From Allomyces macrogynus ATCC 38327 (taxonomy: Eukaryota > Blastocladiomycota > Blastocladiomycetes > Blastocladiales > Blastocladiaceae), in the NCBI GenBank assembly GCA_000151295.1, contig GG745367.1:268047-296792 (forward strand): 28,746 nucleotides of DNA, written 5' to 3'. This document shows positions 1 to 9,660 of this stretch, in pieces. Both the position numbers and the translations under genes were made by a program. The first letter of the stretch is position 1, and every line of letters starts with the position of its first letter. The notes beneath the pieces are model-generated. The model was not told the DNA's origin, ran no database searches, and saw nothing but the letters and a program-made list of their open reading frames with translations.

Positions 1-31
1 CCATGCGGCGCCGAGGAAGGTCGGAGGCGCG

Positions 32-736
32 TCAGTGCGGAATTGCGGCGGCCGCGGACACGGCGACGGCCGTCGCTGGGTGCACGGCCGCGTCGACGGC
101 GCGCCGGAGGACGGAACGGATGGCGGGCCACCGCGTGGACGAGGGACGCGTACTTCCGGTGCGTACGGCGGCCCATGCCGGAGGCGAGCGGGACCGGAGC
201 GGGAAATGCGCTGAAGGACGACGCGACCGGCGGCCGGTGGTTCCCGGTGGCCATGGTGACGGGACCGAAGCCGTGCGCGCCCGTGCGGGCGACGCGGTGG
301 GCTTGTGCGCGTCGCGCGTCGCGGCGGGGGGCGCGGGCGGTGGTGGGGATGGTGGTAGCGGGAGGCCCGCGACAGCGGCGAGCAGATCGAGCAGGGACGG
401 CATGATCAGCGGCGGGGCGCGGAGTGGAGCGAAGAGAGCGTCGACGCGTGGATGGATGGGCAGAGCGTGCGCGGGCGTGTGGCGGGCACCGAGTGCGGCG
501 GGTTGGTGGCGGTCGTCGTCGTCGTTGTCGGTTTGATCGACGTCGTCGTCGGCAACGTCGTCGTGGTTGAGGGAGCCGCGAGCCGGTCTGTCGCCCGGGG
601 CCGGTTGGGCGATGGGGCCGGTGCGAGTTTGACCCGGGGCCTTTATTGATACATGTGCGTGAGAACAGGTGTCGCAACGCGCCCTCGAACGCAACGCGAC
701 CTCGAACGCAACGGCACCCCTCGAAACATAACGCAC
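32..736 (-). CDS. Uncertain Ala/Pro-rich ORF, hypothetical
   Basis: This is a 234-codon open frame on the minus strand that I do not recognise. It contains an Asp-rich stretch (about residues 60-75, from a GTC/GAC triplet-rich tract), a hydrophobic run after an internal Met at 402 (MPSLLDLLAAVAGLPLPP) followed by prolines, then an Arg/Ser/Pro-rich tail. All frames here are long because the DNA is very GC-rich, so length alone is weak support. The upstream part overlaps a tandem repeat, so if a real protein exists it more likely starts near 402. Parts of a gene in another frame that crosses the left edge cannot be excluded. Confidence 0.25.
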   Translation of the reverse strand: MRYVSRGAVAFEVALRSRARCDTCSHAHVSIKAPGQTRTGPIAQPAPGDRPARGSLNHDDVADDDVDQTDNDDDDRHQPAALGARHTPAHALPIHPRVDALFAPLRAPPLIMPSLLDLLAAVAGLPLPPSPPPPAPPAATRDAHKPTASPARARTASVPSPWPPGTTGRRSRRPSAHFPLRSRSPPAWAAVRTGSTRPSSTRWPAIRSVLRRAVDAAVHPATAVAVSAAAAIPH

Positions 737-749
737 CTTCGAAACGCGG
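675..749. repeat. Four imperfect 17-20 bp tandem copies
   Basis: Two near-identical 17-mers (aacgcgccctcgaacgc, then aacgcgacctcgaacgc) are followed by two more diverged units of the form aacg-N-cacc-N-tcgaaac. The pattern stops near 749. It lies between the uncertain left ORF and the flavin-reductase gene, where it could hold binding sites for that ORF, but no regulator is suggested by the sequence. Confidence 0.6.
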
Positions 750-914
750 CGCGTCCGCGGTCACGTTCGTTGACTGACTGAAGGGGCCGAGATGCGTCCA
801 GTTGGAGAATCGAGCTCGCCGATCTTGCTGACACTCCAATACGGGTCGCCGATCCTTCAAACGAAGCAAAAAAACTGATCCTTCATCCAATTCATTGGCC
901 CTCCTCAAAAATCC

Positions 915-1627
915 CTATACCGCCGCGCTCGCGCCCGGTTCCGCCGTCGTCGTATACTCGCGGTTCACATACAACAGCGGCTTGACCCCCGTGCGCGGCG
1001 GTACCACCACTTTACTCACCTCGGCAAACCAGACCGTATGGTCGGCCACCTCGAGCGCCTCCCCCGCCGTGCACTCGAGCACTGCCAAACACCCGCCAAT
1101 CACGGGTACGCCCGCGACCTCGCCTTCCGTCGTGGACGGCGTTACCTGCTGCGTGGCGGGCACGGCGTACTGCGCGGCGAGCCCCGCCTGGTCGTGGGAG
1201 AGCAAATGCACGAGAAACGGTTGCCGCGGCTGTTGCTGCAGCAGCGCCGTCATGCGTGATGGTATGCGCAGCGCGAACGAGACGGTCGCGGGGGACAGCG
1301 CGACCGACGTGAAGCTCGAGATCGTCGCGTACCGGAACGAGCCCGAGTTGGAGTTGGATGCGGCGCCGAGAACCGCGACGGGGAACGCTTGGTGCCGCAT
1401 GGTCGTGCGGAAGGCCGCGTCGAGCGGGTCGGCGGCGGTGCCGGTCGCCGAGGGAGATGGCGTTGGCGGCTGCTACCGAGAGGAGCGAGCAGCGTCAGTC
1501 ACGCCGGTCCACACACACGACACCGGCCCAAACGAGTCGCGGGGACGGGACCCACCGAAAAGAATGAAGCCTGCTCGAGTCAACCCACCGTCGCCGTCGT
1601 GGATTGCGCGCGCCGTGTCGTTGCCAT
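915..1627 (-). CDS. Flavin-reductase-like domain protein
   Basis: The model has two exons, 1627-1589 and 1472-915, with a 116-nt GT(gggt)-AG intron in phase 0, giving 198 aa. After a short Thr/Ser/Arg N-terminus that could be a mitochondrial presequence, the body matches the flavin-reductase-like split-barrel fold: a strand and loop ATISSFTSVALSP (the family's T-x-SSF-S-V-S-x-x-P region), a following strand SFALRIPSRM, the segment HLLSHDQAGLAAQYA, then a C-terminal HTVWFAEVSKV and PLLYVNREY (the family's H-x-x-x-x-G-E-V and P-L-x-Y-x-x-x-x-Y). Such proteins bind FMN and reduce flavins or partner with oxygenases; the substrate here cannot be told. The usual Gly in G-E-V is Ala. The start at 1627 is chosen because it is the only Met that joins in frame through a plausible intron. 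Confidence 0.75.
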
Positions 1628-2090
1628 CGTGACCGTGGCGGCCGATCGCCGCCAGCAGGGGGCAACCAAGGTCCGGATCATGCTTGCGCGTGGTCTTGCT
1701 GCTGGTCCAAGCTTGCTCAGTCGTTCGGGGCGCGGCGTACTGCGGCGTCGACAACGATGGTGATTGCCGGCCGCCGCGCGTGAAGTTGACCAAAGCCGGA
1801 GCGGAGCGATCAGGCATCAACAACGCGCACGCGAAACCCACGTGGCGCGTCTCGCACTCACTGCGAGACGCCCACCACCACCTCCCTCCATCCAGCCGCG
1901 ACGTGGTCGCGTGCAGCTCGTCACCGCGCACCCAGCCAGCCGCTCGATTCCACAGGGCGACGAGGAGACGCGCTCATCCGGCCGGCCGGCCGTCCTGCCA
2001 GTGGTGAAAAAGAAATCGGGCCATAAATTATCACAAAACGATGCAAACCAAAACCACATCAAGCCACCCAACCCCCTCACCGGCCTCCGC
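1628..2090. other. Intergenic region, flavin reductase upstream
   Basis: This 463-bp interval lies between the 5' end of the flavin-reductase-like gene and the 3' end of the Nrd1/Seb1-like gene, both on the minus strand. It includes a local AT-rich patch near 2010-2045 (agaaatcgggccataaatta) that may belong to the 3' region of the Nrd1-like mRNA. Open frames here show no recognisable protein. Confidence 0.5.
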
Positions 2091-4836
2091 TCAATCCATC
2101 CCGCGCCCCTGCACCGAGTACGCCTCCGGGCTCGTCACCCACCGATTACGCCCGGCATACCCCGCTCTCGGCGACCCACTCCCCCCCGTCCCATGCGCCC
2201 AAGGCCGCGCCGCTCCGCTAGCCCCCATCACGGTCGGATAATCACGGTCCCTCCCCTCCGGCTCCCGACGCGTCGACGACCCCTCGCGCATTGACGTGAG
2301 CACGTCCGGCTCCTCGATCGTGATCCCGCCCCTCAACCCGCCCGTCCGAATCCCGCCGGCTTTCGATGAAACGAGCGCGCGGTGGTCGTTGGGCGTCAGG
2401 TCGCGGTCGAGGTCAGCAATAATGAATCCGGCGGTCTTGTCGAACAGGGGTTTGGGACCGAACCCGGATCCCCACTTGACATGGAGTGTTGAAGAGCCGA
2501 GGGTCGCGCGGTGGTCGAGCGCGCGACGCGCGGCGTTGGCTTGCGCCCGGGTGCGGAACTTGACGAACGCGTGGCCGCGTGCCGGGTTGACCTAAGTGTG
2601 AGGGTGTGAGCGAGGTGTCGGGGTGCGATAGTGGGGTGCGGGCGGGTGTGGGGCATGCGGGACGCGTCTAGCCGGTGGAGTTGGGCCGGCCGTCGGGGCG
2701 ACCTGGTGCATTCGTCCATGGTGCCCACCATCGTGCACATGGATGTGCAGCAAGTCGCCGCCGGGACAGCCGACTGGTGACTGGTGACTGGCGACTGGCT
2801 ACTGACCATCGGCCAGGAAACGAATGCACCGGATCGCCTTGACGCACGTCGTGCTGGGACAAATGAATGCCGTGTATTGCGTCGTGCCAGTTCGGGCCCC
2901 CACTTTCGTCCACTCTGCAACCCTGCGAGTCCGCGCGCTGGAAAACCATGAGACACGGTACCATGACGCTGTCGAGATGGCCAAACGGACTGAACAGTTC
3001 TTGCAGCGTTTCCTTGGTCACTTCGTGTGTGACGCCGCCAATGTAGAGCGTGCGCGACAGCACTAACGGCAGGTGATACATCGACGTGACGGATCGAGTG
3101 GGTCAAGTGTAATGAGCACATGAAGAAGAGCCCGTTCACGTCCACGGTCGCGTCAGGTTGCGAGTCGAGCCAAACGACATGTCCAACCATTAGTTTGAAG
3201 ATGATGGAGAACAGCAACGAGCCCACCAATCGACCGTGAAAGTGTTGATCATGACGCAAGGCGTCGTTGCGCGATGGTCCCACCGTTGAGCGGGATCAAC
3301 GTGGTTGAAAGGTCGCGAACACGTTGATGAGACCGCGCAGGTGTTCGGCCATATGGGCGCGATGTGCGTGATCGAGACGTTGACGGAGACCATGACCAGG
3401 TCGTTGATCGCGAGTTGACAAGTTGGAGGAAAAAAAGAATACAAGAGCGTAAATAGGACATTTGTCAGTACAACAGTCCAATGCACCCTTTCCTACCACA
3501 GCTCGCGCACAAAGCCTCTTCGTACCCTTAATCTGATTCGGTCCGCACCCGCCCTCAACCTGTACCCATTCACCGACCAACCCCGACGTCTCAGACGGCG
3601 GCGGCACCCCATCGGCACCCATCGGCGGTGGCGGCGGGACCAGCCCGCCGGGCATCCCCTGCTGTTGGAGGATCGCCGACGCGAGCCCCATCGCGAGCGG
3701 GTTCGACTGCATGAGCAAAGCAAACGATGCCGGATCAACCGGCGGTAACGGTGGCATCCGGCCCGCTGCGCCCGGCAGCGGCAGGAGAGGCATGGGCGGT
3801 GGTGGCGGAGGCGGGAGCGGCAACGACGTGATCGGTGCCGGCACCGGGGCTGGTGCAGCGGTGCCCGTCAGCGACGCGAGCATGGCTGCGAGCGGGTTGC
3901 TCGGGTCGGCGGTGGCCGCGGACGCCGGGGCCGCGGGAAGCGGCAAACTTGGTAGGACAATCGTCGGCGGTGCGGCGGCGGTGGAGGAAGTGAACATGGG
4001 CTGCGGTGGGGTCGCCGTTTTGTTGTTGTTGCCGAAGGTCAGCGCCGTCGTGAGCGACTGCAGGAGCGCCGACGGGTCGATCAGCGGCGGTGCGGGTGGG
4101 CCGGACACGGCGACGGCCGGAGGTGCGGTGCCCGGGACGGGGACCGACACGGAGACGGGTGCCGGGGTCGCGGAGGCATGACCATTATCGACGTGCGGGC
4201 TCGATGCATGGTGCACGGCGGGCGACGCGAGCGCGCTTGACGACGACGGGGACACGCAGGGACCCACTTGGTGTGTGCCTTGTCGAGGAACTCGGACGGG
4301 AAGACCTTGTTGGCGCGCCACACGTCGAGGAGCTTCTTGACGCGCTCCTGTTGATTGAGAGCGCGGGGGAGCCATAGGTCAGATCCAAGGGACGTAAAAA
4401 AGAGAGAGGGCAAAGGCAGAACACGGGAAAAACGTACTCGGTCCTTGTCGGGCCCCTTGGCGATCTCGGGCGTGAGCCCCGGGAGCAGCCCGAGAAACTG
4501 GCGCACATACAAGTCCTTGTCTTTGAACTGCGCGAGCGAGGCGCGGCATATCGAGTCGACGAGGTAGAGGCCCGAGAGCTTGAATTCGGGCGGGCACTTG
4601 CGCACAAAGCGCGCGACCAGGTAGGCGACGGTCGCAACCAAGTCGGGCGACTGCGCATGCTTGAGCGCGGCCTTGGTGAGCGACTGCACGCGCGACGCTG
4701 AAATGGGCGGGCGCGAGTCGAGCACGGCGCGCAGGTCGCGGTCGTAGTCGACCATGGGCTTGGGCAGCTGGTTGGGCGGCAGCGGGGTCGCGGTTGGGCC
4801 CGCGATCAACGAGGGCGGGGCGGTGGACGCTGACAT
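2091..4836 (-). CDS. seb1: Nrd1/Seb1-like CID-RRM transcription termination factor
   Basis: Five exons (4836-4438, 4347-4256, 4199-3526, 3062-2962, 2591-2091) join in frame to 588 aa. Residues about 28-165 form a CTD-interacting domain that binds the phosphorylated RNA polymerase II tail (ALKHAQSPDLVATVAYLV and the hallmark LSGLYLVDSICR). A long Pro/Ala linker with PPPPPPP and PPPPP runs follows. The RRM starts at VLSRTLYIGGV (RNP2) and continues as GHAFVKF (RNP1). It is followed by the Nrd1-family-specific KWGSGFGPK and GGITIEEPDV segments. In yeasts these proteins couple RNA polymerase II termination or 3' processing to RNA motifs in the nucleus. Introns are 90, 56, 463 and 370 nt; the 56-nt one (donor gtgtcc) is the least certain but is needed to change frame. 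The start at 4836 has a fair context and directly precedes the domain. Family assignment is firm; which member (Nrd1 or Seb1) is inference. Confidence 0.88.
2772..2799. repeat. 7-bp microsatellite (gactggt/c x4)
   Basis: Four contiguous copies of gactggt or gactggc lie inside the 370-nt fourth intron of the Nrd1/Seb1-like gene, followed by a degenerate fifth unit (tactgac). It is a short tandem repeat with no evident function. Confidence 0.8.
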
Positions 4837-5781
4837 GGCGACGGCCGCGGTCGGTCGGTTGAAGGTTGTGCAGCTGGTCCAATGGCGATTATTGTGCGGG
4901 AGGTTGCGGTGCAGCAGGTGCAGCGAGCGTGTCGTTCCTGTCGGCGGAGGCGCGTCAAGCTCGACGAAGTGTGGTTGGCACGGTCGTTCCATTCCGTGAC
5001 TTGGAGCGACTTGGCTCTGCGGTTGCGCTGCGGTGGCAACGCAGCGACCAACGGGAGATGCACCACGTGGCACGGCGTGACCGTGTCAGTCGCCTTTCCG
5101 CAGCGGTTTGCCGGCTTGCTTCAGCTGTTCGGCGCTGACCGGCCAACTCCTCGTCTTTCTGTGCGATCCACGCGCGCGTGGCATCCCGCCCAGTCCCTCA
5201 TCCTGGCCGCCTCTGCGCGTCTCCGTGGCGAGTCTGCCCGAGCGGCAGCACTGACGTGAACCAGCTCGAGCGTCCGTCGCTCCCTTGGATTGCTCGGATC
5301 GTACACATGGAGAGCAAAGAGGGGTTGTTGACCTCCACAAAGCACGGAATGGCCTTTCTCACCGTTTCGATGCGACGGGCGGGCACTGCCTGTTGGTGGT
5401 AACAACAGCAATGTACGTTGACGACACTTGGCTGTGCTGGGGTCTGGGATCGTCGATTGGCGGGGCAGTCTTTGTTTTGTTGTTCTTGGCAACAAACCAC
5501 ACGTCAAGCGTGCGCCTGTTCGCGCGTAGCCGGTGTTTGCGAGTTGGCGATGCGCGGTCTCAGGTCGTGGCCCGCGCCCGCCCGGTTGACGCACCGCTTT
5601 GCGCGGCCGTCGGATCACACCCGGCATCAACCGATGCACGATCGACGCGTCACACTTGCCGCTCCACCGCGGCTCCTCCACACGCGCTCTCTCTCTCTCT
5701 CTCTGCATCGACCTCGACCGTGCACCACCCACAACCGCACCGCACCGCACCACCGATCCGCACCTCGCACGGGCACCGACC
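4837..5781. promoter_or_regulatory. Divergent intergenic region, Nrd1-like / FG protein
   Basis: About 945 bp separate the start of the Nrd1/Seb1-like gene (minus) from the start of the small FG-motif protein (plus), so both promoters must lie here. No clear TATA box is seen. A (CT)n tract at about 5688-5704, some 80 bp upstream of the plus-strand ATG, resembles the pyrimidine-rich initiator or 5' UTR tracts of fungal genes. Long open frames on both strands are by-products of high GC and match no family I know. Confidence 0.45.
5688..5704 (+). repeat. (CT)n microsatellite in presumptive 5' UTR
   Basis: About eight CT dinucleotides sit roughly 80 bp upstream of the ATG at 5782. Such tracts are common near transcription starts in fungi; the promoter role is inference. 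Confidence 0.7.
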
Positions 5782-6392
5782 ATGTCCATGACCGCCAGCA
5801 CCATCCCGGGCCTGTTCGGCCCGACCGTCATGCCCGCTGCCGCCGCCGCGCCCGACCCGCGCGCGCAACCCGCCGCCGCGACCCAACCGCGCCCGAGCAT
5901 CTTCGGGTGGTCCGACGCGGACCCGACGACCGCGGCGATGAAACCGGCCGGCGAGCCTGCGCCGATGCCGTCGAAACCGACCCTCTTCGGCACCGCGCCC
6001 ATCCCGACCACCACCGGTGCCGGCGCGCCCGGCGGCCCGGACCTCGGTCTCCCGACGGGCACGGAGCCGTCAGCGGTCACGTACGACCTGGGCGCACGGC
6101 TCGTGCACTTGTTCTTTGACGTCGTGCGCTTTGGCAGAACGTGTCCCTCCTCTCCCGTCCCTCTCCTCTGGATCGCGACGACTGACGGCGGTGACGTGTG
6201 TACGTAGTTCACGCGGTCGCGACCGTGACGCGGTTCATGGTTTCGAACCCGATCACGCGCCCGATCGCGTGGCTCTGGCTCGAAGTCATCAAGCAATTGG
6301 CGTCGCTTGCGCTCGGCGCGAGTCGTGGGCTCGTCGAGGTCGTGATTGAAATGATGCAGCCCAAGATTGCGGTGCCTACCACCGAGACGTAG
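5782..6392 (+). CDS. Small FG-motif protein with hydrophobic C-terminus
   Basis: Two exons (5782-6142 and 6208-6392) give 181 aa through a 65-nt intron. The acceptor tacgtag is good; the donor gtccct is weak, but it is the one that keeps the frame. I do not recognise the protein. The N-terminal third carries three spaced phenylalanine-glycine motifs, PGLFGP, SIFGWS and TLFGTA, in a Pro/Ala/Thr-rich disordered context, as in FG nucleoporins. The C-terminal half has alternating hydrophobic stretches (LVHLFFDVV, PIAWLWLEVIKQLASLAL, GLVEVVIEMM) that could be membrane-associated or amphipathic helices. A link to the nuclear pore is only a suggestion; three motifs are few. It is convergent with the membrane-protein gene to its right. 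Confidence 0.6.
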
Positions 6393-6547
6393 ACGTGGAG
6401 ATCGTTGGCAACGAGGACGAGGGCGCGACGCGGGCGTGGGTGGGTGGGTGCGCGGCGTGCCGAGTGGGGGGAAAGAGGCCCGTGGAGGAGACGATGGATG
6501 GACGTGGAGCGCGTCGTTTCGTTGGGTGGCCAAAGTCGAGTCGAGGG

Positions 6548-6582
6548 AAATCCATGTTTGTTCGGAAATCCATGTTTGTTCG
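6548..6582. repeat. Duplicated 18-mer
   Basis: The 18-mer aaatccatgtttgttcgg occurs twice in direct tandem (the second copy lacks the last base match), followed by a ttcttgttcttg tract. It lies in the convergent 3' intergenic region. Confidence 0.8.
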
Positions 6583-6666
6583 TTCTTGTTCTTGTTCTTT
6601 ATCCAAGCAAAACTGGGCGTGAAAACGTCTAGGCAGAAAGAAAAGAAAAAAAAAGAAAATCAACAC

Positions 6667-6737
6667 TAAAAAAGGATTCAAAAAAAAAAGGATTCAAAAA
6701 AAAAAGGATTAAAAAAAGGATTCAAAAAAAAAAGGAA
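6667..6737. repeat. A-rich 16-bp tandem repeat (ggattcA10)
   Basis: Four units of ggattc followed by seven to ten A residues are arrayed head to tail; one unit is shortened (ggattaaaaaaa). They end about 40 bp before the stop codon of the minus-strand membrane-protein gene. Poly(dA:dT) tracts exclude nucleosomes, so the array may separate the two convergent transcription units. Confidence 0.8.
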
Positions 6738-6776
6738 ACCGCCGCAAATCCATCCTCCAACACCGCGTGGCGTCCT

Positions 6777-9156
6777 CTACATGTACGACGCAATCACATC
6801 CGACACATTCTCCGACACCGTTGACGGCGCGGCTCCCGGCGGCGCCGCGCGCTGACTCGCGACCCTGCCGAGCGGGACATGATCATCATCATCGTCCTCA
6901 TCCTCATGATGCCTCGCCAACGTGGTCACCGCGACCTGCGCCAACGGCGCCTCATCATCCTCATCCCCGTCTTCAATCGCCGGCGGGGTTGCATCAAATG
7001 ACGACAACGTGGACGCCCACTGCCGAATCCGGTCATTCGTCGCGGGCGAATTCGGTTTCACGCCCATAGCTGCGAGTCGCCTCGGATCCATCGGGTCCGC
7101 CTGGTCCTCCCGCGGCGTCGATTTGTCGCCGCCGCCGCGGGTGCGCGACCGCGACTTGGACTTGCTCCGCGACGGACTGCGCGACGGGCTCCGTGCAGCC
7201 GCGGCCGCGGCCGACGCCGACCCTGTCGACGACGTGCGCCGCAACCCTGTCGCACCACCGCCATTGGCGCCGACACTTGTCGTGGGCACGAGTCGGTCAC
7301 CCGTCCGCGGCGGATCATTACTATTCAACGACCCTTTCCGCGTGCGCATTTCCGGGTGCTGGTCGCGGTACGACCGCGACCGGCGAATCGATGCGGGCAC
7401 GGCCAAGTCCTGCTTGGTGAGCGTGATCAGTGGCTGCAGGCCGCCGCCCACACGAGCGGTCGTGCCCGACCGTGTGCTGGCCGAGGGGGCGCTGCGAAGG
7501 TGACTCGGGCGGCGCGTGACAGTGGCGGTGGCGGTGGGCGCGGGTGCCGCGGGACGCGTCAGTGAGTTGCCGCGGTGCAGTGTCGGAGCGGCGGCAGCGA
7601 GCGGCACGTCGTCGTCGGACGAGGTAGTCGAGACCGAATCGGCTGCGGCCGCCACTGGGGCTGGCGCGAGTGCAGCCGGCGCCGGGGCGGGTGCGCGCGC
7701 TGCCGGGGCGCTGCTCGCCACCACCGGCCGGGCGTCCACTTCGCGCGGCGCGAGTACGGGCAATGCGAGCGGGTCCCTCGACTGTTCCACCTGCGGTGCA
7801 AGCGGCACGATACTCGGCACCGCCGGTGTGGTCGCGCCACTCACCCCCGCGGGTGTCGGGACCGCGCCCAAGTACATGGACGGGATCGTGACCTGATCCA
7901 TCAGTTCTGCGACATCGTGCTGCACAAACGCGCCCGTATCCGCATCGATATCCGGGCCGCCGCTCGCCGCCGCTGTCGTCGCTTTCGACCGCGCCGTGCG
8001 CCGCGTGCTCGACCGGCCAGCGGACGTACCCCCCGTGCGCCCTGCCGCGTCCACGACCATGACGGGCCCGAGCGGGATTTCGTCCGGCGCCAAGGGGCGC
8101 GGCGCGGTCGACGCATGGGAATACACCCATTCGCCGTTCTTGCGCTCCATGGGCGCGGGTGTCGGGGTCGGGGTCAACACGGGGGTTGAGGCTGGCGAAG
8201 TGCCCGCGACGAGGGTAGCCGATGACGCGGTCGCGGCGGACCGTACGGTACCGACGCCCGTCGTCGATGGCGGCGGCGCGTTCCGTTTCTTGGCCCAGAA
8301 CGACGTGCGGTTCGTGGCCTTGGCGGCGGCGCGGCGGTCGTTTTCAATGAATGCCGGCAACGTTGGCGCGAACGGGGACGACCCGTCGATGGCCGACTGC
8401 CGCCGTCGCTCCGGGTTCCCGCGGTGGTTGCGGTAACAGACGAACGCGAACCCGATCAGGAGGAGGAGCGCGATCCCGCCGACAATCGCGACGACGTAGA
8501 GCGGGTAAGTCCCAAAAAACCCGAGCGCAATTGGCGTATCGATTTTCAGTGCCGCCGACGACGACGGCGCAATGGGCGCCGGGCACAAGTCGCTCGATTT
8601 GGCCGTCGACATGCACACTTCGCTGTTGACAATCAGCGACGTGATGTGCGGCGAGGCCGCTGACGCGCCGGAGTTGGGCGGGACGACGAGCGAGAATTGC
8701 AGGCCGAATTCGGTTTGCCGTGTCGGGGCCGTCGTTGCATAGCTGCAGTTGAAGGAATTGGTGTTGTGGTCGGCGGTCGACACGCGCGCGCACGACCACG
8801 TGGCGGGCACGTAGACGGGCGTCGGGTCGCGGACCGAGTAGGTCGATGGGAACGTGATGCCCAGCTGGTAGGCGCCATTGGCGAACGAGTAGTACTTTGT
8901 GCTGCGGCCAGAGACGAGCGCCGTGTAGACAGACGGCGATGCCGGGTCGTTGGAGAAGGACACGGCCGAGCAGCAGTCTGTTGATGGAAAAAAGGGGAGT
9001 GAGCGGCGTGCCAACACAAGCAAATCACGCCAACGGACTGAACGCACCAGCGACGGCGCCTGGGACGGCCGCGGCCAGCACGGCGAGCAGCGCGGCGGCA
9101 GCTAGCCAGCCGACGCTGCCGCATGCACCAAAGCGCGGGTGCCTTGCGTCGGTCAT
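6777..9156 (-). CDS. Type I membrane protein with long disordered Ser/Ala/Pro tail
   Basis: Two exons, 9156-9048 and 8977-6777, joined across a 70-nt gtgcgt-AG intron, give 769 aa. Residues 1-36 look like a signal peptide (hydrophobic core WLAAAALLAVLAAAVPGAVA). An ectodomain of about 150 residues has several cysteines (DCCS, SCARV, FNCSY, EVCMS, DLCPA), and one transmembrane helix lies near residues 193-215 (VVAIVGGIALLLLIGFAFVCY) with the basic stop-transfer YRNHRG. The long cytoplasmic tail is low-complexity, with an SRSPSRSPSRSKSKSRSR tract near residues 630-650 and an EDEDDDDD run near the end. The layout resembles fungal single-pass surface sensors, but no named domain is recognised. 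The start at 9156 is the Met that supplies the signal peptide. Confidence 0.75.
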
Positions 9157-9660
9157 GGTTGATGGATCGACTTGTCTAACGGTGCCAGCTTGCAAAGTGT
9201 CAACGACCAGCCCGGCCAGGGCACGCCCGTAGTGTGGGCGCCTTGCGGTGCCGGCAGCAGGAACCGACGGCCGGAACTCGAGGCCAGCAGCAGCGCAGTG
9301 CGGGCAGTCGGGGCGCTCGGCGCGGGTTGGGTGCGTGGTCGTCTTGTTGTCGTCGCTCCCGGACGGCGTCGCGATGAATCCAGGCTCGTTTCAGTGCTTT
9401 CAGCGAGAGGTTATTGCCTGGGGGACTAGTTCGCCGCGGGGCTCGGCCGCATGCATTGGGTATGGCGTGGCGCCGCGACGTGGCACACGGTGCAACAAAC
9501 AGAGGATGCCTATGTTGCCCTCGTGCTGGAAGCATCTGCTGCCTGCTGGCTCGCCACGTTCGTTCATCAGCTCGCTCGCCTGCAAAATCGTCGGCATCTG
9601 CGACGTCGACCCGCAAAGACCGCTCCACACTCCCATCAACCGCTTACGACCGCCCGCATC
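9157..9660. promoter_or_regulatory. Divergent promoter region, membrane protein / Cwc24-like
   Basis: A 504-bp interval separates the minus-strand membrane-protein start from the plus-strand Cwc24-like start. Both promoters are expected here. No TATA box or repeated motif stands out, and the open frames running through it are unsupported. Confidence 0.5.

Larger units (their letters stand above)
6393..6776. other. Intergenic region between convergent genes
   Basis: This interval is shared by the 3' ends of the FG-motif gene (plus) and the type I membrane protein gene (minus). It holds an 18-bp duplication, a TTCTTG-rich tract and an A-rich tandem repeat, listed separately. No gene is seen. 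Its base composition is strikingly A-rich compared with the genes. Confidence 0.6.

Noticed and set aside
5121..6533. 470-codon minus-strand open frame
   Set aside because: It lies antisense over the FG-motif gene and its promoter, has an Arg/Pro/Gly-rich composition typical of antisense GC-rich frames, and shows no domain.
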